Both the position numbers and the translations under genes were made by a program. Of a DNA stretch of 63,456 nt, positions 27,548 to 35,215 are shown in pieces; position 1 is the first letter of the stretch, and each line of letters starts with the position of its first letter. This DNA is from Actinobacteria bacterium HGW-Actinobacteria-2 (GTDB lineage Bacteria > Actinomycetota > Actinomycetes > Propionibacteriales > Propionibacteriaceae), in contig PHEY01000010.1 of NCBI GenBank assembly GCA_002841335.1, positions 1-63,456 on the forward strand. Reading direction: 5' to 3'. A model generated the notes under the pieces. The model was not told the origin of the DNA. It was given only the letters and a program-made list of their open reading frames with translations, and searched no databases.

Positions 27548-28936
27548 ATCACCGACCAGATCGAGCGCACCGACGAACGCGCCGACACCAGCAGCGAGCC
27601 GCTCGGGCCGTTGACGATCGCCGAGTTCACCGACAACTACGGGCCCGCCCATTCCGGCTTGCTGTACGCGGTGCATTTTCTAGAGGCGCAGGTGTTGGCC
27701 GCCGGGCACAAGGTGCTCCTGGTCGCCCCCGAGGCGGACGGCCCCAACCCGCACGCCAAGAACCCCGATCGTCGCGAGATCCGGCTACCGAGCATGCCGA
27801 TTCCGGGCTTGGGCGTCCGGCTGAGCATGGGGCAGGACTTCGACTATCGGCTGGCCCAAATGGTCGCCAATCCGCCGGACGTGATCCACATCCATGGCCT
27901 GGGTCCGATCGGCCTGCTGGGCATGTGGGTCGCCGAGCGCACTGACACCCCGATGGTGGTCACCTGGCACACCGATCTGGAGGCCTACGCCGAGCATTAC
28001 TGGCACTTCGTCCCGCTGTTGAACGCGGCCTACAAGGTGCTGCTCTACAAGGGCAAACAGTCCTGGGCCGACTTGAAGAAGCAGCGCTTCAAGCGTCCCC
28101 GCAGAGGTGGAGCGCAAGTGGCGCTGCTCCAACTGGCCGCCAACATGCTCACCGATGCCGACCTGGTCACCACGCCGTCGGACAAGACCGCCAAGCGGGT
28201 GTTGGAGATCGCCCCGAACGCCATGGTGCGAGTCATTCCCAACGGCACGGACGCGCTGCCGGCGCTGCCGCCGATCAGCAAGGCGCGCGGCCCCCGGCTG
28301 ATCTACGTCGGCCGGATCTCGCTGGAGAAGGGCATCGGGTTGATGCTCGACGCGTTCGAGCTGGTCCGCGACCAGATCCCGAACGCGGAGTTGATGATCG
28401 TCGGCGAGTGGCGCAACACCCCCACCATGCTGCGCCGCAAACTGCAGCGCGCCGCCCGTCACGGCGGGGTCAAGCTGCCCGGCCAGATCCCGCGGGAGAA
28501 GCTCGGCGCCTACTACTCCTCCGCCGACGCGTTCGTGTTCGCGTCGCTGACCGACACCCAGGCGCTGGTACTACATGAGGCCGCCCACGCGGGCCTGCCG
28601 TTCGTGATGGTCGATCACGAACTTCGACTGGTCGTCGATCCGGGCGTGAATGCGATCCTGGCCCGCCCGAACGCGGTCTCCCTGGCCGGCGCGATGATCA
28701 GCATGATCAATGCGGTGGAGGATCCAGAGTTCGTCGAGCGCGCCCGGCGGCGCTCCCAGGAACTCGCCGCCAAGTGGACGATCGACAACCAGTCCCGGGA
28801 GTTCATCGACCTGTACGAGGCGCTGGCCGCCGGACGTCCGGTGGAGACCACCAGTGGTATCGAACCCGACTACGGCCGACGCGTCTTCCCCGGACGCCGA
28901 GTCAACGCCGTCTACGACCCGCCCTCGGCCGAGTAG
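27548..28936 (+). CDS. GT4-family glycosyltransferase, start uncertain
   Basis: A protein of about 462 residues with a GT-B fold. The N-domain starts FTDNYGPAHSGLLYAVHFLEAQVLAAGH, and the C-domain has IYVGRISLEKGIGLMLDAF and a donor-site region FASLTDTQALVLHEAAHAGLP, where GT4 enzymes normally show E-x7-E; here HEAAHAG fills the second part. It likely transfers a nucleotide-sugar unit to a lipid or envelope glycan. No ATG lies near the start of homology. AGGAG at 27537-27541 is followed six bases later by ATC (27548), the start used here. TTG 27611 and GTG 27452 are the conventional alternatives. Confidence 0.8.
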   Translation: MTDQIERTDERADTSSEPLGPLTIAEFTDNYGPAHSGLLYAVHFLEAQVLAAGHKVLLVAPEADGPNPHAKNPDRREIRLPSMPIPGLGVRLSMGQDFDYRLAQMVANPPDVIHIHGLGPIGLLGMWVAERTDTPMVVTWHTDLEAYAEHYWHFVPLLNAAYKVLLYKGKQSWADLKKQRFKRPRRGGAQVALLQLAANMLTDADLVTTPSDKTAKRVLEIAPNAMVRVIPNGTDALPALPPISKARGPRLIYVGRISLEKGIGLMLDAFELVRDQIPNAELMIVGEWRNTPTMLRRKLQRAARHGGVKLPGQIPREKLGAYYSSADAFVFASLTDTQALVLHEAAHAGLPFVMVDHELRLVVDPGVNAILARPNAVSLAGAMISMINAVEDPEFVERARRRSQELAAKWTIDNQSREFIDLYEALAAGRPVETTSGIEPDYGRRVFPGRRVNAVYDPPSAE

Positions 28937-28951
28937 GCGCTCTGGGGTTCC

Positions 28952-31177
28952 TTAGCGGGTCAGCGGGCGGAAGCCGCGCAGCCGCAGGCTGTTCAACACC
29001 ACGAACACACTGGAGAACGCCATCGCCGCCCCGGCGATCATCGGGTTGAGCAGGCCGAGGGCCGCCAACGGGATCGCGGCTACGTTGTAGCCAAACGCCC
29101 AGAACATGTTGGAGTTGATCACCCGCAGCGTCGCGCGCGACAGCCTCACGGCGTCCGCGGCCAGCAGCGGATCGGGCCGCATCAAGGTCAGATCGGAGGC
29201 CTGGATCGCAGCATCGCTGCCGCCACCCATCGCCACGCCGAGGTCGGCTTGGGCGAGCGCGGCCGAGTCATTGACGCCGTCGCCGACCATGGCGACCTTG
29301 CCTCCCTCGGCCTGAAGCTTGCGGATCACCGCCACCTTGTCGGCCGGCAGCACCTCTGCAATCACCTGCTCGATGCCCACTTCGGCGGCCACCGCGTTGG
29401 CGGTGGCCTGATTGTCACCGGTGAGCAGCACCGGACGCAGACCCAAGTCGCGCAGCGCCGCCACTGCGGCGGCGGCGGTCGGGCGGACCACGTCGGCGAT
29501 CGCAATCGTGCCCTGCAGTCGTCCGTCCCAAGCCACCGCGACGACGGTGGTCGGCTGAGAGGAATCGTGCAGCAGATCCCCCGGATCGGCCGATTTCAGG
29601 GTAGTTCGGCCATCGACGGGTGAATTCGTCTCAGCGGCCCAACTCAGTCGCCCCACCCGCACCGCGCGACCGTCCACCACGGCGGTGACGCCGGCACCCG
29701 GGGTGTCGATCACCCCGGAGGCAGTGAGTTCGCTGGCGGCGTGAGCGGCGATGGCTTTGGCCACCGGATGTCCCGACCCGGACTCGGCAGCCCCGGCGTA
29801 GGCCAGCAGTTCGGCTTCACTCACCCCGGGTTCAGGACGGACCGACACCACGCTCATCTGTCCAGCGGTCAGGGTGCCGGTCTTGTCGAAGACCACCACA
29901 TCGAGGTGGCGGGCGTGCTCCAACGCTTCGGCCCCTTTGACCAGGATGCCGAGCCGGGCGCCGCGACCGGTGCCCACCAGCAGCGCGGTGGGCGTGGCCA
30001 GGCCGAGGGCGCAGGGGCAGGCGATGATCACGACGGCGACCGCCGCAGCGGCGGCGAACGACACCGACTCACCCAGCAGCAGCCAGGCCACCAGCGTCAG
30101 CACCGACAAGGTGATCACCACCGGCACGAAGACCGCCGAGATCTTGTCGGCCAGCGCTTGGACGCTAGCTTTGCCCGCTTGGGCCTCGGTGACCAGCCGG
30201 GCGATCTGAGCCAACTCGGTGTCGGCGCCCACCCGGGTGGCCTGGACGACCAACCGTCCGGTGGTGTTGAGGCTGGCGCCGATCACGGCATCACCTACCC
30301 CGACATCCACCGGCATCGACTCACCGGTGACCAGAGCGTTGTCGACAGCGGAGACGCCCTCGACGACCACCCCGTCGGTGGCCACCTTTGCACCCGGCCG
30401 CACCACGAACAGCTGCCCCACGGCGAGTTGTTCGATCGGGACGGCCTGTTCGCGGCCGTCCACGAGCACGAGGGCTTCGGTCGCGCCCATCTTCAACAAG
30501 GATCGGACGGCCTCGCCGGCGGCATTCTTGGAGCGGGCCTCGAAGTAGCGGCCCAGCAGCAGGAAGAACACGATGCCGGCCACGGCCTCGAAGTACACCG
30601 CGGCTTCCCCGTGTCCGCGCATCAGTGCGAACTCGAAGGGGTGGGTGTAGTCCAGGTGTCCGGCCGAGGTGAACAGCAGCGCATAGACCGACCAGCCGAA
30701 CGCCGCGGTGGTGCCCAGGCTGACCAGGGTGTCCATGGTGGTCGAGCCGTGGCGGGCGTTGACCAGCGCGGAGCGATGGAACGGCCAGGCGGCGTAGCCG
30801 TACACCGGCAGCACCAGGGCGAGGCTGACCCATTGCCAGCCGGAGAACTGCCAAGCCGGCACCATCGACAGTGCGATCACCGGTACGCCGAAGACCGCCG
30901 CCCAGATCAGTCGGACGCGCAGCGCGGCGGCATGGTCAACCGGCACGGAGTCCGGCGTAGGAACGGCGGCGCCGTACCCGGCGTTCTCGACCGCCTGGAT
31001 CAGGTCGGCCACCGGAACGGCAGTGTCGAAGCTGACCAGCGCCCGCTCGGTCGCGTAGTTCACGCTGGCCTGGACGCCGTCCAGCTTGTTGAGCTTCTTC
31101 TCGATCCGGGCTGCACACGAGGCGCAGGTCATGCCGGTGATGTCGAGCTCAACCGACTCTCTTGTCGGCGTAGCCAT
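28952..31177 (-). CDS. copA: Copper-exporting P1B-type ATPase
   Basis: A 741-residue Cu(I) P-type ATPase. One N-terminal heavy-metal domain has GMTCASC at residues 15-21. Eight membrane helices follow, with the transport motif CPCALGLATP near residue 385, the phosphorylation site DKTGTLT near 430, TGES in the actuator and GDGVNDS in the hinge. It pumps copper out of the cytoplasm. It is the last gene of csoR-copZ-copA and starts two bases after the copZ stop, so translation is probably coupled. The CPC and single CxxC domain fit copper rather than zinc. Confidence 0.95.
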   Translation of the reverse strand: MATPTRESVELDITGMTCASCAARIEKKLNKLDGVQASVNYATERALVSFDTAVPVADLIQAVENAGYGAAVPTPDSVPVDHAAALRVRLIWAAVFGVPVIALSMVPAWQFSGWQWVSLALVLPVYGYAAWPFHRSALVNARHGSTTMDTLVSLGTTAAFGWSVYALLFTSAGHLDYTHPFEFALMRGHGEAAVYFEAVAGIVFFLLLGRYFEARSKNAAGEAVRSLLKMGATEALVLVDGREQAVPIEQLAVGQLFVVRPGAKVATDGVVVEGVSAVDNALVTGESMPVDVGVGDAVIGASLNTTGRLVVQATRVGADTELAQIARLVTEAQAGKASVQALADKISAVFVPVVITLSVLTLVAWLLLGESVSFAAAAAVAVVIIACPCALGLATPTALLVGTGRGARLGILVKGAEALEHARHLDVVVFDKTGTLTAGQMSVVSVRPEPGVSEAELLAYAGAAESGSGHPVAKAIAAHAASELTASGVIDTPGAGVTAVVDGRAVRVGRLSWAAETNSPVDGRTTLKSADPGDLLHDSSQPTTVVAVAWDGRLQGTIAIADVVRPTAAAAVAALRDLGLRPVLLTGDNQATANAVAAEVGIEQVIAEVLPADKVAVIRKLQAEGGKVAMVGDGVNDSAALAQADLGVAMGGGSDAAIQASDLTLMRPDPLLAADAVRLSRATLRVINSNMFWAFGYNVAAIPLAALGLLNPMIAGAAMAFSSVFVVLNSLRLRGFRPLTR

Positions 31178-31179
31178 GA

Positions 31180-31383
31180 TCAGGCGACGCTGTATTCCCC
31201 GGCCTCGGCGACGGCTTCGACGATGCGGTCGAAGTCGATCGGGGCCGCGGAGGTCACTTCGAGCTTGCCGTCTTCCAGGGTGACGGCGACGTCGGTGACA
31301 CCGGGAATGGCTGAGACTTCTTCCTTGACGTGCATCACGCAGTGGCCGCAGGTCATGCCGGTGACGGTGTAGGTGGCGATCAT
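31180..31383 (-). CDS. copZ: Copper chaperone, HMA domain
   Basis: A 67-residue heavy-metal-associated domain with GMTCGHC (Cys12 and Cys15 bind Cu(I)) and the ferredoxin-like beta-alpha-beta-beta-alpha-beta length of 67-70 residues. It should carry Cu(I) to CopA or to CsoR. ATG 31383 is chosen because GAAGGAA lies 8 bases upstream and it gives the standard N-terminus MIATYTVTGM. It is the middle gene of the copper operon. Confidence 0.94.
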   Translation of the reverse strand: MIATYTVTGMTCGHCVMHVKEEVSAIPGVTDVAVTLEDGKLEVTSAAPIDFDRIVEAVAEAGEYSVA

Positions 31384-31408
31384 GATGGGTTCCTTCTTGG
31401 TTTGGCGG

Positions 31409-31744
31409 TTAGGAGCGGACGAGTCGGGCGATGGCAGCGGAGGCTTCGGCGATCTTTTCGGCCGCCTCCTCGTCGCTTCCTCGCGCGGCGCGCACCACGC
31501 AGTGGCTGAGGTGCTCGTCCAGCATGGCCAGGGCGAGGGACTCCAACGCACTGGTCATGGCTGATACCTGGGTCAGGATGTCGATGCAGTAGACCTCGGA
31601 CTCGACCATGCGCTGCAGGCCACGGGCCTGTCCTTCGATGCGCTTCAGCCGGCGCATGTACTCCGGCTTATGGTCCAGGTAACCGTGGCCAACATCGTGA
31701 TGACAGCTCGGTGAATGTGACAGATGTGAACTGTGTTCTTCCAT
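31409..31744 (-). CDS. csoR: Copper-sensing transcriptional repressor
   Basis: A 111-residue all-helical repressor. The Cu(I) ligands are Cys53 (YCIDIL), His78 and Cys82 (DEHLSHC), which matches the family W-X-Y-Z pattern. The first 20 residues are His/Ser-rich (EEHSSHLSHSPSCHH) and may add metal affinity; this extension is longer than in M. tuberculosis CsoR. ATG 31744 is spaced 9 bases from GGGAGG; ATG 31753 abuts that site and is unlikely. A matching operator lies about 20 bases upstream, so the operon should be derepressed by copper. Confidence 0.94.
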   Translation of the reverse strand: MEEHSSHLSHSPSCHHDVGHGYLDHKPEYMRRLKRIEGQARGLQRMVESEVYCIDILTQVSAMTSALESLALAMLDEHLSHCVVRAARGSDEEAAEKIAEASAAIARLVRS

Positions 31745-31766
31745 CGCGGGCATCCTCCCTAGTCAG

Positions 31767-31784
31767 ATACCCCCCAAGGGTATA
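31767..31784. promoter_or_regulatory. CsoR operator
   Basis: GATACCCCCCAAGGGTATA contains the half-sites ATACCC (31768-31773) and GGGTAT (31778-31783). This is the G/C-rich, TAT-flanked dyad known for CsoR proteins. It lies upstream of csoR, where bound repressor would cover the promoter. Confidence 0.8.
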
Positions 31785-31801
31785 ACGCCTGTCAAGGTGG
31801 A

Positions 31802-32061
31802 TGTGGACGGGTTGTGCATAACCATCCCCAGCGCCCTCGCCATACACCCAAGAGCGCTGGTGGTGTCAAGCCGACGATCACCGTCGAAAATTCCTGAGAA
31901 TTTCCTTCAGTCCACATCCAGTGAACGGCGTATCACCTTGTCAACGCCATGTCCGGAGAAATCAGGATTGGCCGTCCACACCCCCGGCACCGCGTCATGC
32001 ACAGGGACCCTGCCGCAACAGTGAAGTTGTCCCCATTTTGTCCACAGGGGGGTGTGGATGG
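31802..32061. promoter_or_regulatory. Cluster of DnaA-box-like sites upstream of dnaB
   Basis: The 398-base gap between csoR and dnaB has no gene but many 9-mers matching the DnaA box. Minus strand: CCGTCCACA (31802-31810), TTATGCACA (31813-31821) and CCATCCACA (32053-32061). Plus strand: CCGTCCACA (31972-31980) and TTGTCCACA (32038-32046). Near matches: CAGTCCACA (31908), TCATGCACA (31995) and TTGTCCCCA (32027). An A/T-rich dyad AAATTC/GAATTT lies at 31888-31903. The sites could regulate dnaB, titrate DnaA or form part of an origin. Confidence 0.6.
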
Positions 32062-32182
32062 CGCCATTGAGGGGCGCGCGCCACAGGTCTACGGTTGGGC
32101 AACCGAGGAGTTCAAGAGTTTTGTCAGTGGCGCCGTCTAGCGTGCTCCTCGTTCCCCCAACACGGACGCGCCGGAGGTTTAG

Positions 32183-33544
32183 ATGTCACTCGCAGAAGTG
32201 ATGCCCTACGACGGCGACATGGAAGTCGGCGGCGTGGATCGCACCCCACCCCAAGACGTTGCGGCTGAGCAGAGTGTGCTCGGGGCGATGATGCTCTCCA
32301 AGGACGCCATCGGCGATGTCGCCGAGGTGCTGAAGGGGCGCGACTTCTACCGGCCCGCCCACGAGATCATCTTCGACTCGATCCTGGGTCTGTACGGGCG
32401 CGGCGAGCCGGCCGACGCGATCACCGTGGCCGACGAGTTGGCCAAGCGCGGCGAGTTGGGACGCGCCGGTGGCCATATCTATCTGCACGATCTGTTGGCC
32501 ACGGTCTCGATCGCCTCCAACGCGTCCTACTACGCCGAGATCGTCCACGAGAAGGCGATCCTGCGTCGGTTGGTCGAGGCGGCCATGAAGATCAGCCAGC
32601 TGGGCTATGCCGGCCAGGGCGATGTGGCCGGCATCGTCGACGCCGCCCAGCAGGCCGTCTACGAGGTGGCCGAGGGCAAGACCGGCGACGACTACGAGCC
32701 GTTGAGCGCGTTGATGGAGTCCACCTTGGACGAGATCGAGGCGCTGAGCGCAAACGGCGTGATGGCAGGGGTACCGACCGGCTTCCTCGATCTCGACGAG
32801 CTGACCAACGGTCTGCACGCGGGTCAGATGATCATCATCGCGGCCCGCCCCGGTATGGGTAAGTCGACGCTGGGGCTCGACTTCGCTCGGTCAGCTTCGA
32901 TTCAGCACGGCCTGTGCTCGGCCTTCTTCAGCTTGGAAATGACGAAGACCGAGATCGTGATGCGTCTGATCTCGGCCGAGGCGCAGGTGCCGCTGGGCGA
33001 CATCCGCAAGGGCCACATGAGCGACGAGAACTGGCGGCGGATCGCGAAGAAGACCGCCGATGTGTCAGCGGCACCGTTGTTCATCGACGACTCGCCGAAC
33101 CAGACGATGATGGAGATCCGGGCCAAGGCGCGGCGGTTGAAGCAGCGTCACGACCTGAAGCTGGTGATCGTCGACTACATGCAGCTGATGAGCTCAGGCA
33201 AACGCGTCGAGAGCCGCCAGCTGGAGGTGTCGGAGTTCTCTCGCCAGATGAAGTTGCTGGCCAAGGAGCTCGAGGTGCCGGTGATCGCACTCTCCCAGCT
33301 CAACCGTGGCCCCGAGCAGCGCACCGACAAGAAGCCGATGCTTTCCGACCTGCGTGAATCCGGCTCGCTGGAGCAGGACGCCGACATGGTGATCCTGTTG
33401 CACCGCGACGACATGTACAACAACGCCTCCGAGCGTGCCGGCGAAGCCGACCTGATCGTGGCCAAGCACCGTAACGGCCAGACCAAGACCGTCACCGTCG
33501 CCTTCCAGGGTCACTACAGCCGCTTCGTCGACATGCAGCACTGA
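32183..33544 (+). CDS. dnaB: Replicative DNA helicase
   Basis: A 453-residue hexameric 5'-3' helicase that unwinds the replication fork and recruits primase. The N-terminal helical domain begins PPQDVAAEQSVLGAMM. The RecA-like domain has Walker A ARPGMGKST near residue 225 and VDYMQLMS as Walker B near 330. SQLNRGPEQRTDKKPMLSDL contains the later sensor motifs. No intein is present, unlike many mycobacterial DnaB proteins. GGAGG precedes the ATG by 5 bases. The usual rpsF-ssb-rpsR-rplI neighbours are missing; instead a DnaA-box-rich gap separates it from the copper operon. Confidence 0.97.
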   Translation: MSLAEVMPYDGDMEVGGVDRTPPQDVAAEQSVLGAMMLSKDAIGDVAEVLKGRDFYRPAHEIIFDSILGLYGRGEPADAITVADELAKRGELGRAGGHIYLHDLLATVSIASNASYYAEIVHEKAILRRLVEAAMKISQLGYAGQGDVAGIVDAAQQAVYEVAEGKTGDDYEPLSALMESTLDEIEALSANGVMAGVPTGFLDLDELTNGLHAGQMIIIAARPGMGKSTLGLDFARSASIQHGLCSAFFSLEMTKTEIVMRLISAEAQVPLGDIRKGHMSDENWRRIAKKTADVSAAPLFIDDSPNQTMMEIRAKARRLKQRHDLKLVIVDYMQLMSSGKRVESRQLEVSEFSRQMKLLAKELEVPVIALSQLNRGPEQRTDKKPMLSDLRESGSLEQDADMVILLHRDDMYNNASERAGEADLIVAKHRNGQTKTVTVAFQGHYSRFVDMQH

Positions 33545-33619
33545 CGGCTACGGGCAGACCCTTCAACCCTGGGGTGGAGAAACGCCCTCAGTTCCTGATC
33601 CTGCGGCCAGGCACTTGTT

Positions 33620-33641
33620 CTAGTTGTTGCATAACAACTAG
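33620..33641. promoter_or_regulatory. Operator of the GntR/YtrA-like repressor
   Basis: Perfect half-sites CTAGTTGTT (33620-33628) and AACAACTAG (33633-33641) separated by four bases lie just upstream of the regulator's start. The location and symmetry indicate autoregulation of the two-gene operon. Confidence 0.75.
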
Positions 33642-33650
33642 AGTGGGGGC

Positions 33651-34004
33651 ATGCTCTTCCGGATCGACCCATCGGCGAACGAACCGCTGTTCGCACAGCT
33701 GGCCGCGCAGGTGCGCGCGGCGGTGGCGGACGGCTCGCTGCGCCACGGCGAGCGGCTGCCGGCCGCCCGCGATCTGGCGGGCTCTTTGGAGATCAACCTG
33801 CACACGGTGCTGCGGGCCTACCAAGACCTGCGCGACGAAGGGCTGATCGAACTACGACGCGGACGCGGGGCCGTCATCACCGCCCGCGCCGGCCAAGACC
33901 TGGCGGTACTCCGCCAGGCGCTCGCCGCGGTCGCGGCCGAGTCCCGGCGACTGGAGCTCGCCGATGAGACCACGATCGCCCTGCTGAAGGAGGCACTGCG
34001 ATGA
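33651..34004 (+). CDS. GntR-family regulator, YtrA type
   Basis: A 117-residue protein: a GntR winged helix (SLRHGERLPAARDLAGSLEIN and HTVLRAYQDL, residues about 30-70) plus a 40-residue helical tail instead of a ligand-binding domain. This size and shape define the YtrA subfamily, whose genes usually head operons for membrane proteins and respond to envelope stress. A perfect palindrome lies ten bases before the ATG. The stop overlaps the next start by ATGA, so the DUF1648 protein is the likely target. Confidence 0.9.
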   Translation: MLFRIDPSANEPLFAQLAAQVRAAVADGSLRHGERLPAARDLAGSLEINLHTVLRAYQDLRDEGLIELRRGRGAVITARAGQDLAVLRQALAAVAAESRRLELADETTIALLKEALR

Positions 34005-35002
34005 CCATCACCCTTCCCCCCGTTCCCCACCGCGGTCGACTCACCGTGCTCGCCCTGATCCTGCCGCTGGCGGTGCTCGTGGTCGCGCTCGGCGTCGCGA
34101 TCGCGTTGCTGCCCCAACTGCCGAACCCGGTCGCCACCCATTGGGGCCCCTCCGGTACCCCGGACGGCTTCGGCAGCCCGATCGAGACGCTGGTGATGCT
34201 CACCGTCATCGTGGTGGCGTTCTCCGTCGGCATGTGGGCGCTCGGCTTCTTCCTGGGTTCGAGCGCTTCCACTCGGCGGCTGTCGGTGTTCTTCGCGCTG
34301 TGGTTCGCGGCCGCCCTCAGCGGTCTCCTGGTCGGTTCGCTCGTCATGCAGCGCGGCCTCAGCGACGCGTCCCAGGCTCCCGGGATCGGGCTTCCGCTAG
34401 GCCTTTCGTTCGGATTCGCGACGGTGCTGGGCGCGCTCGCGGCCGCACTGATGCCCGGCGACGCCCACCAACCCACCACCACCCCCGTCCCTGCGGACGC
34501 CGAGCGGCTGCCGCTGGGACCCGGTGAGCAGGTCGCCTGGGTGCGCACTGTCGAACCACCGCACCTGACCTGGCTCATCGGCGGCGGCGCGGTCCTGGCG
34601 ATGGCGGCCATCGGCCTGGGACTCCTCGGTGCCACCACCGTCGGGTTCACCTTCGGCATCACGATGGCGTTGCTCACCCTCGCCTTCTCACTGTTCAGCC
34701 GGTGGACGGTCACCATCGACCGTGAGGGCCTGCGAGCCCACACCGTGCTGCCCCGGCCGCGCACCGTCGTTCCACTGGACGAGGTGGAGTCGGCCGAGGT
34801 CGCCGAGGTGCGTCCCCTGCCCGACTTCGGTGGCTGGGGCTACCGCATCGACAGCACCGGACGGGTCGGCATCGTGGTGCGCGCCGGCGAGGCGATCCTC
34901 ATTCATCGCACCGGTGGACGTCAGCTGCTGGTGACCGTGGACGACGCCACCACCGGCGCCGCCCTGCTCAACACGCTCGCCGATCGCGCCCGGATGCGCT
35001 GA
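34001..35002 (+). CDS. DUF1648-domain membrane protein
   Basis: A 333-residue membrane protein. The first domain has the DUF1648 landmark LPNPVATHWGPSGTPDGFGS after helix 1, followed by helices near 60-85, 95-115 and 130-150. A second half has two helices near 190-235 and a soluble C-terminus (residues about 240-333) rich in beta-strand sequence. The family has no assigned reaction, but it is often paired with YtrA-like regulators, as here. It is translationally coupled to the regulator. Confidence 0.85.
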   Translation: MTITLPPVPHRGRLTVLALILPLAVLVVALGVAIALLPQLPNPVATHWGPSGTPDGFGSPIETLVMLTVIVVAFSVGMWALGFFLGSSASTRRLSVFFALWFAAALSGLLVGSLVMQRGLSDASQAPGIGLPLGLSFGFATVLGALAAALMPGDAHQPTTTPVPADAERLPLGPGEQVAWVRTVEPPHLTWLIGGGAVLAMAAIGLGLLGATTVGFTFGITMALLTLAFSLFSRWTVTIDREGLRAHTVLPRPRTVVPLDEVESAEVAEVRPLPDFGGWGYRIDSTGRVGIVVRAGEAILIHRTGGRQLLVTVDDATTGAALLNTLADRARMR

Positions 35003-35215
35003 CACCTCCGAGCAGGATCGCCACGGGCATCGGCGCCTCGGGCAGGCAGCTTTGAGCGCGTCCATCTCGGCAACGTTCGGCCTTCGTCCGGAAACGCCGA
35101 CAGCTCTTGCCACGCCGACTCCGTCAACGCCAGCATGGGGCGGACGCCCGATCGTCCCTGCGGACGGCACGCCGCACGGGATGCCGCACCGGGCTCACGC
35201 AGAGGGGACTCACCG

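Noticed and set aside
33545-33620. Possible terminator after dnaB
   Set aside because: No stem longer than five bases is visible between the stop and the next operator.
35003-35215. Possible riboswitch upstream of the Ig-like secreted protein
   Set aside because: G/C-rich but no conserved aptamer pattern and no clear expression platform.
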